Shown here piece after piece: positions 18,353-25,948 of a stretch of 49,951 nucleotides of DNA. The first letter of the stretch is position 1. The number at the start of each line of letters is the position of its first letter. Below the pieces are notes generated by a model. That model did not search any database, was not told the DNA's origin, and worked only from the letters and a program-made list of their open reading frames with translations. The translations under genes and the position numbers were made by a program. The DNA lies in NCBI GenBank assembly GCA_017444735.1, contig JAFSWB010000021.1:1-49951 (forward strand), in the 5' to 3' direction. This DNA comes from Clostridia bacterium. GTDB lineage: Bacteria; Bacillota; Clostridia; Oscillospirales; CAG-272.

Positions 18353-19858
18353 TTGAGGATCGAAGTTGAAGGGGCGGTCAACCCCTACTATATAGAAACG
18401 GTCGCGATGACGTTCTTTCCGGGCGAGAAGTTCTCCCGTGAGACGGACGGCTCGCCGGAGCGGTACGCCCGCGTCGCCGTGACGGACGGCGAGGACGGGG
18501 TCACGACCCGCGTCACGCTCCGCTCCCCGGACGGCGCGGTCTCCGAGGCGGAGGACTCCGAACCGTGGCGGCGGGACGGCGCCGACCGGACGAGAAAGGT
18601 GTCCGCCGGACGGGCTTTTTTCAACGCCGCCGTCCGACTCACCGGATACCGCCCGCCGTGGGGGATAATGACGGGCGTCCGTCCGTCAAAGCTCGCGATG
18701 GAATTCCTGTCGTCGGGGATGACGCCCGAAAAGAGCGCCGCGGAACTGTCCTCGTCGTATCTCGCCGGGCCCGAAAAGGCGCGTCTCGCCGTCAGCGTCG
18801 CGCTCGCCGAGCGCGGGCTCGTCAGCCCCGGGGACTGCGGGGAATGCAGCGTTTACGCGGCGATTCCGTTCTGCCCCACGCGATGCGATTACTGTTCTTT
18901 CGTTTCGTACGCGTCGCCGCGCCTTTTATCGCTGATACCTGAATATCTCAGGCGGCTTGCCGACGATATATCGTATACCGAAGAACTGATAAGAGAACTC
19001 GGTCTCCGCGTTTCGACGGTCTATATCGGCGGAGGAACGCCGACCGTTCTCGACCCGTCTCAGCTCGACTTCCTTCTGACCGCGCTCGATCCGCTCTCGC
19101 GCGGCGCGCGGGAATTCACGCTCGAGGCGGGACGGCCGGACACGATAACGGACGAAAAGCTCGCCGTCGCCGCGTCTCACGGCGTCGGGAGGATCAGCGT
19201 CAACACGCAGACGCTCAACGAAGCTGTTCTCGCCGGGATCGGCAGACGCCACACGGCGGAACAGTTTTTCCGGGCGTTCGAAGCCGGAAGACGCGCGGGG
19301 ATCGGAACGATCAACGTCGATCTGATAGCCGGGCTCCCCGGCGACGATCCGGAGTCCTTCGGAAAGACGTGCCGCGCGGTGACGGATCTGCGCCCCGAAA
19401 ATCTTACCGTTCACACCTTTACGGTCAAGAAGTCGGCAAAGCTCAGGGAAGAGGGCGTTTACGACAGAGAGGGAAGGGACGCCGAGACGTCCGTCGCGAT
19501 CGCCGCGCGGACGGCGGCTGACGCGGGGTACGCCCCGTACTATATGTACCGGCAGAAAAACACCGTCGGCAACCTTGAAAACGTCGGATATTCCGTTCCC
19601 GGCAGGGAATGCCTTTACAACGTCTTTATGATGGAGGAGATCCACTCGATCTTCGCGTGCGGCGCCTCGGCGGTCACGAAGCTCGTCTCTCCGGGGGAGG
19701 TCGGCGGGAGTAAGGTGATAAAGCGGATCTTCGAGCCGAAATATCCGTACGAATATCTGAGGGAAAGAGAAGAAGGCGCCGCGGCGGCGGAGAGGAAGAC
19801 GCGCAGGGCGGAAATAACCGCGTTCTGCCGCGAACACGGACTCGGAACTCACGTTTGA
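18353..19858 (+). CDS. hemZ: Coproporphyrinogen dehydrogenase HemZ (radical SAM)
   Basis: A 501-residue radical SAM protein of the HemZ/HemN type, annotated as oxygen-independent coproporphyrinogen III oxidase. The 4Fe-4S motif is CPTRCDYC at residues 174-181. It is followed by YIGGGTPTVLD (SAM-binding GGGTP), EAGRPDT and VDLIAGLPGDD. The N-terminal 170 residues form the extra domain of HemZ, with TGVRPSKLAMEFL. It starts with TTG at 18353 behind GGAGG; no ATG lies nearby in frame. No other haem genes are in the window, so another radical SAM reaction is possible. Position after dtd matches conserved gene order. Confidence 0.87.
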   Translation: MRIEVEGAVNPYYIETVAMTFFPGEKFSRETDGSPERYARVAVTDGEDGVTTRVTLRSPDGAVSEAEDSEPWRRDGADRTRKVSAGRAFFNAAVRLTGYRPPWGIMTGVRPSKLAMEFLSSGMTPEKSAAELSSSYLAGPEKARLAVSVALAERGLVSPGDCGECSVYAAIPFCPTRCDYCSFVSYASPRLLSLIPEYLRRLADDISYTEELIRELGLRVSTVYIGGGTPTVLDPSQLDFLLTALDPLSRGAREFTLEAGRPDTITDEKLAVAASHGVGRISVNTQTLNEAVLAGIGRRHTAEQFFRAFEAGRRAGIGTINVDLIAGLPGDDPESFGKTCRAVTDLRPENLTVHTFTVKKSAKLREEGVYDREGRDAETSVAIAARTAADAGYAPYYMYRQKNTVGNLENVGYSVPGRECLYNVFMMEEIHSIFACGASAVTKLVSPGEVGGSKVIKRIFEPKYPYEYLREREEGAAAAERKTRRAEITAFCREHGLGTHV

Positions 19859-19931
19859 GAATAACGCCGCGAAAAACGCTGTATAAATAAATGAGAAAAT
19901 GCGCCGCGGGATCGCGGAGACGGAGATTGAC

Positions 19932-22385
19932 ATGGCGGAAAAGAAAGTAAAGAATTCAACGAAGCTGTTCGTGTCGGGCGTCATCGTCCTGACTATATCG
20001 AATCTGGTTATAAAGGCGATAGGGCTCATCTTCAAGATACCCCTTCACAACATCCTCTCCGGAGAGGGAATGGGGTATTACAACGCCGCCTACCAGATTT
20101 ACGTGCTGTTTTATATGATCTCGACGGCGGGTCTTCCCGTCGCGACGTCGATCATGATCTCCGAGAGCCGTTCTCTCGGAAAGATCGATCAGGTGAGGAA
20201 GATCTTCAAGCTCTCGCTCGGTCTGTTCTTCGTCGTCGGCTTTGTCGGAATGTCGATAATGCTCGTCGGCGCGAGGGCATTTTCCGTCAACGTGATAAAG
20301 AACGAACCGACGACGCTCTGCATAATGGCGATTGCGCCGACGCTCTTCTTCGTCTGTCTCTCGTCGGCGATGCGCGGGTATTTTCAGGGCTATCAGCATA
20401 TGCTCCCCGTCGCGATCTCCCAGCTTATCGAGGCGCTTTCAAAGCTCTTCCTCGGGATCGCGTTCGCAATGTTCGCGCTCCGGAAATACGGGTCCGACCC
20501 GGCGGCCCTGAAATATGTCGCCGCGTACGCGATCCTCGGACTGACTATCGGAGCGGGACTCGGCCTCGTCTACCTGACGTTTACAAAAATGCTCTTCAAG
20601 AGCGACAAATACGACGCCGAATACCTCGAGGAATCGGGCGAAAACCACGAGGTCACGAAATCGTCGAAGATCTTGAAAAGGATCGCGATAATTGCGATCC
20701 CGATCACGATCAGCTCATCCGTAATGTCGCTCACGAATCTGATCGACACCGTTCTGATCCAGCGGCTTCTTCAGGATTTCCGCGGATTCTCGCGCGTGAT
20801 GGCGAGCACGGCGTACGGCAACTATACGACGCTCGCCGTCCCGATGTTCAATCTGCCCCCCGTTCTCGTCTACCCGATATCGTATTCGATCGTTCCGCTC
20901 ATAACGGCGGCGAGGACGAAGGGAGACCACGAGCGCGCCGAACGGATCATGGAGAGCGCGCTCCGCGTCGCGGTCCTTATCGGGATCCCGTGCGCGATAG
21001 GGCTGGCGGTCTTCTCAAATCCGATCCTCTCGCTCTTTTACAGGGATCGCTCGGCTATCGTCTATACGTCGCCTCTCCTGACGCTTCTGGCGCCGTCGAC
21101 GTTCTTCCTCTGCGTCCTTTCGATCACGAACGCCATGCTTCAGGCGTGCGGCCATGAGAGAAAGCCCCTGATATCGATGGCGATCGGAGCCGTCGCAAAG
21201 ATCGCGGCGAATATCCTCCTTCTTATGTTTATCGGTATGGAAGGGACGCCGATCTCCACGTTCATCTGCTATTTCACCGCGACTGTCATCAACATTTTCT
21301 TCATAACGAAATATACGAAGATGCGTCTCCGTCTCGCGAGAGTTTTCCTGCGTCCGCTTCTCGCCGGCGTCATCGCCGTCGCGGCGGCGTACGGGGCGCG
21401 TTACCTGTACGCCACGTTCGTTCCGGGTAAGATCGCGACGATCGTCGCGATCGCGACCGCGGCTCTCGTTTACGTGACCCTGATCTTCGTTATCAGGGCG
21501 ATAGCGCAGGACGATATCGAACTTCTTCCAAAGGGGCAGAAGATCGAAAAGCTGATAAAGAAGCTGAAGCTCAACACCGTCGCCTCGACGCTCGCCGTCT
21601 GCGTGCTGATCGGAGCCGTCGGAGGAGCCGGAGTTTTCGTTACCGGTCATAAATACAAGAGCGCGATGTCCTCCGCCGAAAACGGCGGCGATCCCGTCGC
21701 CTCCTACGCCTCGGCGGCGAAGAACAGACCGCTCAGGGAGGACGCCTATTTCGGTCTCGTCGACGCGATCGGAGAGGACGGGGTCTTCACCGAGGACGAG
21801 GAAAGGACGCTGTCAAAGAGGCTCAACACCTCGATCGGGGATCTCTCCGCCAAGCCGTTTTACGGAGAGCTCGCCCGCAAGATACTTGATCTTTATCTCT
21901 CGTCTTACGAAGCGGGAGAAAAGGAGGACGGCGTTATCGTGTCGAGCGGCAATTATCTCGACAAGATAGAGAACTGGTCGAACAACTCGGTCAATTACGC
22001 GTCGTCTTCCGACGGGACGGCGCTTCCGTCGGCGCTTTCTTCCGTCGCTTCATTCAGGACGGAGGAGGCGGCGAAGAACGAGGACGTCAAAGAGGACGAG
22101 AACGAGAGAAAAGGACGGCTCGTCAGGCTCGGTGACGATCTCATAAAGCTCACGGAGGCGATTAAGGCCGAAAGGACTCCGGAGGAGATCATTTCTCCCG
22201 CCAGGATCGCCGCCGAGACCTTTGAACTCTACGACGGGGAAATGAAAGCGGCGGGCGTCGACACCGAAGCCGTCCGCTCCGCGCTGTTGTCGCTTTACGA
22301 CTCCGTTTCGGACGCGCCCGCGTCCGGCGGGCTCGGCGTGATAAAAGACGACGCCCTCGCGCGGCTGCTCCGCGCGGCGGGTTGA
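19932..22385 (+). CDS. MATE/MOP-family lipid flippase (YabM/SpoVB-like) with large C-terminal extension
   Basis: An 817-residue membrane protein. Residues about 12-545 form a polysaccharide-type flippase of the MOP superfamily (SpoVB/YabM/MurJ-like), with about 14 helices and the start STKLFVSGVIVLTISNLVIK. It probably flips lipid-linked cell-wall or spore-cortex precursors. A further helix (about 553-575) leads into roughly 240 residues not found in usual members (520-550 aa). This extension is acidic, helical and probably outside the membrane. It contains RPLREDAYFGLVDAIGEDG, which recalls TPR-like or kinase-attached extracellular repeats. The start at 19932 has GGAGA upstream; an ATG at 19899 does not. 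It heads a mazG-hup-rqcP-yabP-yabQ-divIC cluster, the yabM position of Bacillus. Confidence 0.82.
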   Translation: MAEKKVKNSTKLFVSGVIVLTISNLVIKAIGLIFKIPLHNILSGEGMGYYNAAYQIYVLFYMISTAGLPVATSIMISESRSLGKIDQVRKIFKLSLGLFFVVGFVGMSIMLVGARAFSVNVIKNEPTTLCIMAIAPTLFFVCLSSAMRGYFQGYQHMLPVAISQLIEALSKLFLGIAFAMFALRKYGSDPAALKYVAAYAILGLTIGAGLGLVYLTFTKMLFKSDKYDAEYLEESGENHEVTKSSKILKRIAIIAIPITISSSVMSLTNLIDTVLIQRLLQDFRGFSRVMASTAYGNYTTLAVPMFNLPPVLVYPISYSIVPLITAARTKGDHERAERIMESALRVAVLIGIPCAIGLAVFSNPILSLFYRDRSAIVYTSPLLTLLAPSTFFLCVLSITNAMLQACGHERKPLISMAIGAVAKIAANILLLMFIGMEGTPISTFICYFTATVINIFFITKYTKMRLRLARVFLRPLLAGVIAVAAAYGARYLYATFVPGKIATIVAIATAALVYVTLIFVIRAIAQDDIELLPKGQKIEKLIKKLKLNTVASTLAVCVLIGAVGGAGVFVTGHKYKSAMSSAENGGDPVASYASAAKNRPLREDAYFGLVDAIGEDGVFTEDEERTLSKRLNTSIGDLSAKPFYGELARKILDLYLSSYEAGEKEDGVIVSSGNYLDKIENWSNNSVNYASSSDGTALPSALSSVASFRTEEAAKNEDVKEDENERKGRLVRLGDDLIKLTEAIKAERTPEEIISPARIAAETFELYDGEMKAAGVDTEAVRSALLSLYDSVSDAPASGGLGVIKDDALARLLRAAG

Positions 22386-22405
22386 TCGGAAAGGAAAACG
22401 GAAAA

Positions 22406-23125
22406 ATGGACGACAAAGACAAGAGGGAGATCCTCGCCCTCCGCGAATACGATATCGACTCGCTCCGCCGGATCATCGCGTGCCTCCGATCCGAAAACGG
22501 GTGTCCGTGGGACAGGGTACAGACGCACAAATCAATAAGGAAGGATCTTATCGAGGAAACTTACGAGGTAGCCGAGGCCATCGACAACGACGATCCGGTC
22601 CTTCTCCGCGAGGAGCTCGGTGATCTTCTCCTTCAGGTGGCTTTCCACGCAAGGATCGAGGAGGAAAAAGGGAGCTTCTCCCTGACTGAAGTTATATCCG
22701 ATCTTTGCGAAAAACTTATAAGAAGACACGGCCACGTTTTCGGAGACGTCAAGGCGGACGATCCGGATGCCGCTCTCGCGTCGTGGAACGCGGCGAAGGG
22801 CGTCGAGAAAAAACGCGGCGGCGCGCGCGGCGATATGGAGGCGATCCCTCCGTCGCTCCCGTCGCTTATGAGGGCGAAAAAAGCCGCTAAAACCGCTCTG
22901 AAGGACGGTTATTCCTTCGGCGGCGCGGATGAAATTTTACGCCGCGCCTCCGACGCTCTCGGCGAGCTTTCCGGGGCCGGAAAAGCGGACGACGAGGAAA
23001 CGCGGGACAGACTCGCGGACGTTTTATTCGATTTATGTACTGTTTTTGCTATGTTCGACGGCGATCCGGAGGAAAAATTGTATAAAAAAACCGCTGAATT
23101 TATAGAAAGTTATACAAATTTGTGA
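22406..23125 (+). CDS. mazG: MazG nucleoside triphosphate pyrophosphohydrolase
   Basis: A 239-residue MazG that hydrolyses (d)NTPs to monophosphates and helps clear aberrant nucleotides. The first domain is complete: CPWDRVQTHKSIRKDLIEE, EETYEVAEAI (EExxE), then REELGDLLLQVAFHA. The second MazG domain (about 150-235) is degenerate: the EExxE is not visible and RLADVLFDL replaces the ELGD helix. Typical of Firmicute YabN C-terminal parts, though Bacillus YabN also has an N-terminal methylase domain that is absent here. The ATG at 22406 has AAAGGA upstream; the frame is open to a TTG at 22382 overlapping the flippase stop. Confidence 0.92.
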   Translation: MDDKDKREILALREYDIDSLRRIIACLRSENGCPWDRVQTHKSIRKDLIEETYEVAEAIDNDDPVLLREELGDLLLQVAFHARIEEEKGSFSLTEVISDLCEKLIRRHGHVFGDVKADDPDAALASWNAAKGVEKKRGGARGDMEAIPPSLPSLMRAKKAAKTALKDGYSFGGADEILRRASDALGELSGAGKADDEETRDRLADVLFDLCTVFAMFDGDPEEKLYKKTAEFIESYTNL

Positions 23126-23153
23126 AAAAACCAAAATAATTTCCATATTTCAC

Positions 23154-23182
23154 TTGAAAAAACGCCGTTGCGGTGGTATACT
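23154..23182 (+). promoter_or_regulatory. Sigma-A-type promoter of hup
   Basis: TTGAAA (23154-23159), 17 bases, TATACT (23177-23182), in a conspicuously AT-rich stretch between mazG and hup, about 52 bases before the hup ATG. Confidence 0.75.
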
Positions 23183-23234
23183 ATTTGACGGTTTGAAAAA
23201 GCCGAAAAATACTGAAAGAAAAGGAAGTAAGATC

Positions 23235-23513
23235 ATGAATAAGTCACAGCTCGTAGCATCCGTTGCAGAGAAGACCGGTCTCACCAAGAAGGCCGCAGAA
23301 GGCGCGCTTGCCGCAGTCCTCGGATCAGTCGAAGAAGCTCTCGTTAAGGGAGACAAAGTCCAGCTTATCGGCTTCGGCACGTTCGGCGTCAAGAAGAGAG
23401 CAGCCAGAACCGGCAGAAACCCCTCCACCGGCGCAGCCATCAAGGTTCCCGCCTCCAAGGTCGTTTCGTTCGCTCCCTCGTCCACTCTTAAAGAGAAGGT
23501 CAACAAGAAATAA
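23235..23513 (+). CDS. hup: DNA-binding protein HU
   Basis: A 92-residue HU/IHF-family nucleoid protein that bends and compacts DNA as a dimer. The sequence MNKSQLVASVAEKTGLTKKA, the FGTFGVKKRAARTGRNPSTG beta arm and the basic C-terminus match the family. Codon use differs from its neighbours (more GCA and AAG), as expected for a highly expressed gene. ATG follows AAGGAAG; an upstream in-frame extension to 23154 is rejected because it crosses the promoter. HU is placed between mazG and rqcP, as in several Clostridia. A short GGGAC/GTCCC stem follows the stop, only a weak terminator, so read-through into rqcP is likely. Confidence 0.96.
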   Translation: MNKSQLVASVAEKTGLTKKAAEGALAAVLGSVEEALVKGDKVQLIGFGTFGVKKRAARTGRNPSTGAAIKVPASKVVSFAPSSTLKEKVNKK

Positions 23514-23561
23514 TTTTCTTCCGGGACCGCGAGTCCCTTTGTATCCGGGAGGGCGCCTCGA

Positions 23562-23807
23562 ATGCGGCTTGATAAATTTCTCAAAGTTTCGCGTATCATA
23601 AAGCGCCGTACCGTGGCTAACGAAGCCTGCGACAACGGTCACGTCGAGGTCAACGGCAAAACGGCCCGCGCCTCGTATGACGTAAAGGAAGGCGACGTTA
23701 TCAGGATCGCTTTCGGCGAACGCACCGTCTCTCTTCGTGTCCTTGACGTAAGGGACAACGTTCAGAAAGCGCAAGCCTCGGATCTCTTTGAGATCATTGA
23801 AGGCTGA
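23562..23807 (+). CDS. rqcP: S4-domain RNA-binding protein RqcP
   Basis: An 81-residue S4-domain protein (YabO family). RLDKFLKVSRIIKRRTVANE and NGHVEVNGKTA are the S4 motifs. RqcP binds stalled 50S subunits with RqcH in ribosome quality control and helps add C-terminal alanine tails. Its place after mazG and before yabP-yabQ-divIC matches yabO in Bacillus. ATG after GGGAGGGCG. Confidence 0.9.
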   Translation: MRLDKFLKVSRIIKRRTVANEACDNGHVEVNGKTARASYDVKEGDVIRIAFGERTVSLRVLDVRDNVQKAQASDLFEIIEG

Positions 23808-23809
23808 CG

Positions 23810-23839
23810 GTAATATTGATTCTATGCCGCTCATAAAAT
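23810..23839 (+). promoter_or_regulatory. Sigma-E-like sporulation promoter of yabP
   Basis: GTAATATT (23810-23817) matches the sigma-E -35 consensus GKMATATT in all eight positions. After 14 bases comes CATAAAAT (23832-23839), one mismatch from CATACAMT. YabP and yabQ are sigma-E regulated in Bacillus subtilis. Transcription would begin near 23846, inside the loop of the hairpin at 23824-23869. Confidence 0.65.
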
Positions 23840-23869
23840 TATATGAAGAATATAATTTTGGAGCGGCAT
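23824..23869 (+). promoter_or_regulatory. Hairpin covering the yabP ribosome binding site
   Basis: ATGCCGCTC (23824-23832) pairs with GAGCGGCAT (23861-23869), and AAAATTATAT (23835-23844) with ATATAATTTT (23850-23859). This makes a 19-pair stem with a GAAGA loop. The right arm contains most of the GGAG ribosome site (23860-23863) and ends just before the yabP ATG at 23870. A transcript started at the embedded sigma-E-like promoter would lack the left arm. Confidence 0.7.
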
Positions 23870-24151
23870 ATGAATACCGTAGGGGAAAAAGAGCATAAGG
23901 TCCTCATGGTCTCGCGCGGCTATCTTGACGTCAGCGGGGTCGAGGAGGTCGAGAGTTATTCGGAAACGTCGGTCGTCGCGGTATCCTCAATGGGCGCCTT
24001 CTCCGTCGAAGGCGAGGGGATCCGTATTGACAGTTTTTCCGCGGAGAGCGGCAGGCTCGTCGTCCGCGGGAAGATCGACGGACTTTTCTATTACGGAGAC
24101 GAATCGGGCAAGAAAAAGCGCTTCGGCTTTTCGCGTACAAAAGGAAGCTGA
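23870..24151 (+). CDS. yabP: Sporulation protein YabP
   Basis: A 93-residue YabP/YqfC-family sporulation protein. It has the short beta-rich form MVSRGYLDVSGVEEVESYSE, TSVVAVSSMGAFSVEG and the basic tail. Its role is in spore coat or envelope formation in the mother cell; the exact function is not settled. The start at 23870 has GGAG upstream. An ATG at 23843 in the same frame lies in the hairpin loop without a ribosome site. It is followed by yabQ after three bases and preceded by the sigma-E-like promoter. Confidence 0.85.
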   Translation: MNTVGEKEHKVLMVSRGYLDVSGVEEVESYSETSVVAVSSMGAFSVEGEGIRIDSFSAESGRLVVRGKIDGLFYYGDESGKKKRFGFSRTKGS

Positions 24152-24154
24152 TCC

Positions 24155-24757
24155 GTGAAGGTATTCATTCCGGACCAGCTCGCCGCGCTTTTCGCGTTTT
24201 TTTCGGCGGGCGCCGCTTTCGGCGCGCTTTACTGCGTCCTCCGCTTTTTGGGAATGGTCGCGGGAGCCGTTCCGGTCGGCTTTTCGTCGGAACGGACGGT
24301 CTGTCCGTCTCCGATGAGCCGTCCCGTGCGGCGCGTCCTCGTTTTCCTTTCGGACGTGACGCTTTTCGCCGTTTTTTCAGTCGTCTTCTGCGTTATGACG
24401 TACGCGCTGGCGGACGGAAGATTCCGCCTTTACCTTTCAGCGGCGGCGGCAGCGGGCTTTGTTTCGTTCATTTCTCTCCCGGGACGCCTCATAAGACGGC
24501 TGTCGGGAGCCGCGGCGTTCTTTATCCGCGCCGCGATCCGCGCGGCGCTGCTTTTTGCCGCCCGTCCCGTTATTTTCGCCGCGAGGGCGACGGGGAGGCT
24601 TTTCTCGGCGGTCATGTCTCCGATCCGAAGACGGACGACCGCGTTGAAATCGTCGTTTTCCGAAAAGATAAAGGAAAAACGCACAGTGAAGGGCGGAAGA
24701 TCTTCGCCCCGGACCGTCCGGCGCGCCGCCGGATGGGGAAAGGATTTGCGACCTTGA
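24155..24757 (+). CDS. yabQ: Spore cortex membrane protein YabQ
   Basis: A 200-residue membrane protein of the YabQ family. Helices lie at about 8-32, 66-90 and 95-112, followed by a basic Arg-rich tail. The opening IPDQLAALFAFFSAGAAFGALY fits the family, which in Bacillus sits in the spore outer membrane and is needed for cortex formation. It starts with GTG after AAGGAAG. Its stop overlaps the TTG proposed for divIC. The basic tail is longer and less conserved, so identity rests on the helices and on position between yabP and divIC. Confidence 0.8.
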   Translation: MKVFIPDQLAALFAFFSAGAAFGALYCVLRFLGMVAGAVPVGFSSERTVCPSPMSRPVRRVLVFLSDVTLFAVFSVVFCVMTYALADGRFRLYLSAAAAAGFVSFISLPGRLIRRLSGAAAFFIRAAIRAALLFAARPVIFAARATGRLFSAVMSPIRRRTTALKSSFSEKIKEKRTVKGGRSSPRTVRRAAGWGKDLRP

Positions 24758-25029
24758 AGAGTATTACCGGCAATATCGTTTTCAAGGCGGCCGTTATTCT
24801 GTTCGCCGCTCTCTGCATAGCGACGGTCGTTCGTCTTCAGCTCAAGAACAACGGGCTCAAGGCGGATACCGCCTCGCTGAAGGAAAAGATCGAGGAAGAG
24901 GAAAACAGGGTGCGGGAGCTCAAAAGCAAGCTCGACGCTCCGTTTGACGAGGAATACGTTATCGAACTTGCAAAAGAAAAGCTCCACCTGCGTCTTCCCG
25001 ACGAGATCGTTTTTTATACCGACAACTGA
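24754..25029 (+). CDS. divIC: Septum formation initiator DivIC (FtsB family)
   Basis: A 91-residue division protein with one transmembrane helix (about 8-28, IVFKAAVILFAALCIATVV) followed by a coiled coil (TASLKEKIEEEENRVRELKS) and a short end EYVIELAKEKLHLRLPDEIVF. It belongs to the divisome with FtsL and DivIB. The TTG at 24754 is favoured by AAAGGA nine bases before and by its TTGA overlap with the yabQ stop. An ATG at 24733 in the same frame lacks a ribosome site. It ends the yabM-to-divIC cluster. Confidence 0.87.
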   Translation: MKSITGNIVFKAAVILFAALCIATVVRLQLKNNGLKADTASLKEKIEEEENRVRELKSKLDAPFDEEYVIELAKEKLHLRLPDEIVFYTDN

Positions 25030-25036
25030 AAGCCGC

Positions 25037-25072
25037 GTCCCGCCCGTCCGGGCGGGACTTATTGATATTTTA
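25037..25072 (+). terminator. Hairpin after divIC
   Basis: GTCCCGCCCG (25037-25046) and CGGGCGGGAC (25049-25058) are perfectly complementary with a very short loop. TTATTGATATTTT follows; the T-run is imperfect, so termination may be partial. Confidence 0.55.
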
Positions 25073-25084
25073 CGGGTGAAAAGA

Positions 25085-25948
25085 ATGGAAGAAAAAATCA
25101 GACTGATACCGTCGGAGGAGATTTCCGAAGCCGTAAGGCGTCTCTTCCTTTCGACCGCCGTCGAGCTGCCCGCTTTCGCTTCCGGTCGGCTGAAAGAAGC
25201 CGAAAGCGCGGAGACGAGCCCCGTCGGCCGCGAGATCCTCGGAACGCTCTCCCAGAATCTCGACGCCGCCTTGAAGTGCGGCGTTCCGATCTGTCAGGAC
25301 ACGGGAATGGCGGTCGTTTTCGCCGATTTCGGACGCGGCGCGGCCGTCTCGGGGAAATCCTTTACCGACGCGGTCAACGAAGGCGTCCGACGCGCCTACG
25401 TCGACGGCGCTCTCCGGTTGTCCGTCGTCGAAGACCCCCTTTACGAAAGAAAAAACACCGGCGACAACACGCCGGCGGTGATCCACGTCCGTTTTACGGA
25501 CGATCCCGAACTCGCGGGGAAAATACGGCTGACCGCCGCCCCGAAGGGCTTCGGGAGCGAAAACATGAGCGCGATCCGTATGTTCACCCCCTCTGCGAAC
25601 GAGGACGACGTCGCGGAGTTCGTCGTCGGCGTCGCGGCCTCGGCGGGGGCGAATCCGTGCCCGCCGATCTACGTCGGCGTCGGGATCGGAGGAGATTTCG
25701 AGTCGTGCGCGCTTCTTTCAAAACGCGCGCTCCTTCGCGAGAGCGCGTCGGATGACGAGAGGTACGCCCGTCTTGAACGGCGGCTCCTCTCGGAGATCAA
25801 CCGGCTCGGGATCGGACCTCAGGGGTTCGGAGGGGACGTCACCGCGCTCGCCGTTTTCGTCGAACACGCTCCGACGCACATAGCCGGTCTTCCCGTGGCG
25901 GTCAATATCTGCTGTCACGTCAACCGCCACGCCTCCGTCGTCATCTGA
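25085..25948 (+). CDS. fumA: Fumarate hydratase class I, alpha subunit (no beta partner here)
   Basis: A 287-residue alpha subunit of the two-subunit class I fumarase/tartrate dehydratase family, an oxygen-sensitive 4Fe-4S enzyme. The first cluster cysteine is in VPICQDTGMAVVF. KNTGDNTPAVIH, APKGFGSENMS and GANPCPPIYVGVGIGG follow, and the end NICCHVNRHASV is typical. The length is as expected for the alpha part. The beta subunit normally encoded next is missing: the following gene is convergent and overlaps the 3' end by eight bases. The ATG has GGTGA upstream, and an in-frame GTG lies three codons earlier. L-tartrate dehydratase is the alternative. Confidence 0.85.
   Translation: MEEKIRLIPSEEISEAVRRLFLSTAVELPAFASGRLKEAESAETSPVGREILGTLSQNLDAALKCGVPICQDTGMAVVFADFGRGAAVSGKSFTDAVNEGVRRAYVDGALRLSVVEDPLYERKNTGDNTPAVIHVRFTDDPELAGKIRLTAAPKGFGSENMSAIRMFTPSANEDDVAEFVVGVAASAGANPCPPIYVGVGIGGDFESCALLSKRALLRESASDDERYARLERRLLSEINRLGIGPQGFGGDVTALAVFVEHAPTHIAGLPVAVNICCHVNRHASVVI

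Noticed and set aside
19855-19887. Promoter before the flippase (TTGAGA and TATAAA)
   Set aside because: The spacing is 21 bases, too long for a sigma-A promoter; no better pair was found.
23154-23234. Longer HU protein starting at 23154
   Set aside because: The extension covers the promoter boxes; HU normally begins MNKSQL or similar at 23235.
24944-25084. N-terminal extension of the fumarase alpha frame
   Set aside because: It overlaps divIC and the hairpin after it, has no family similarity, and the ATG at 25085 matches the normal start.
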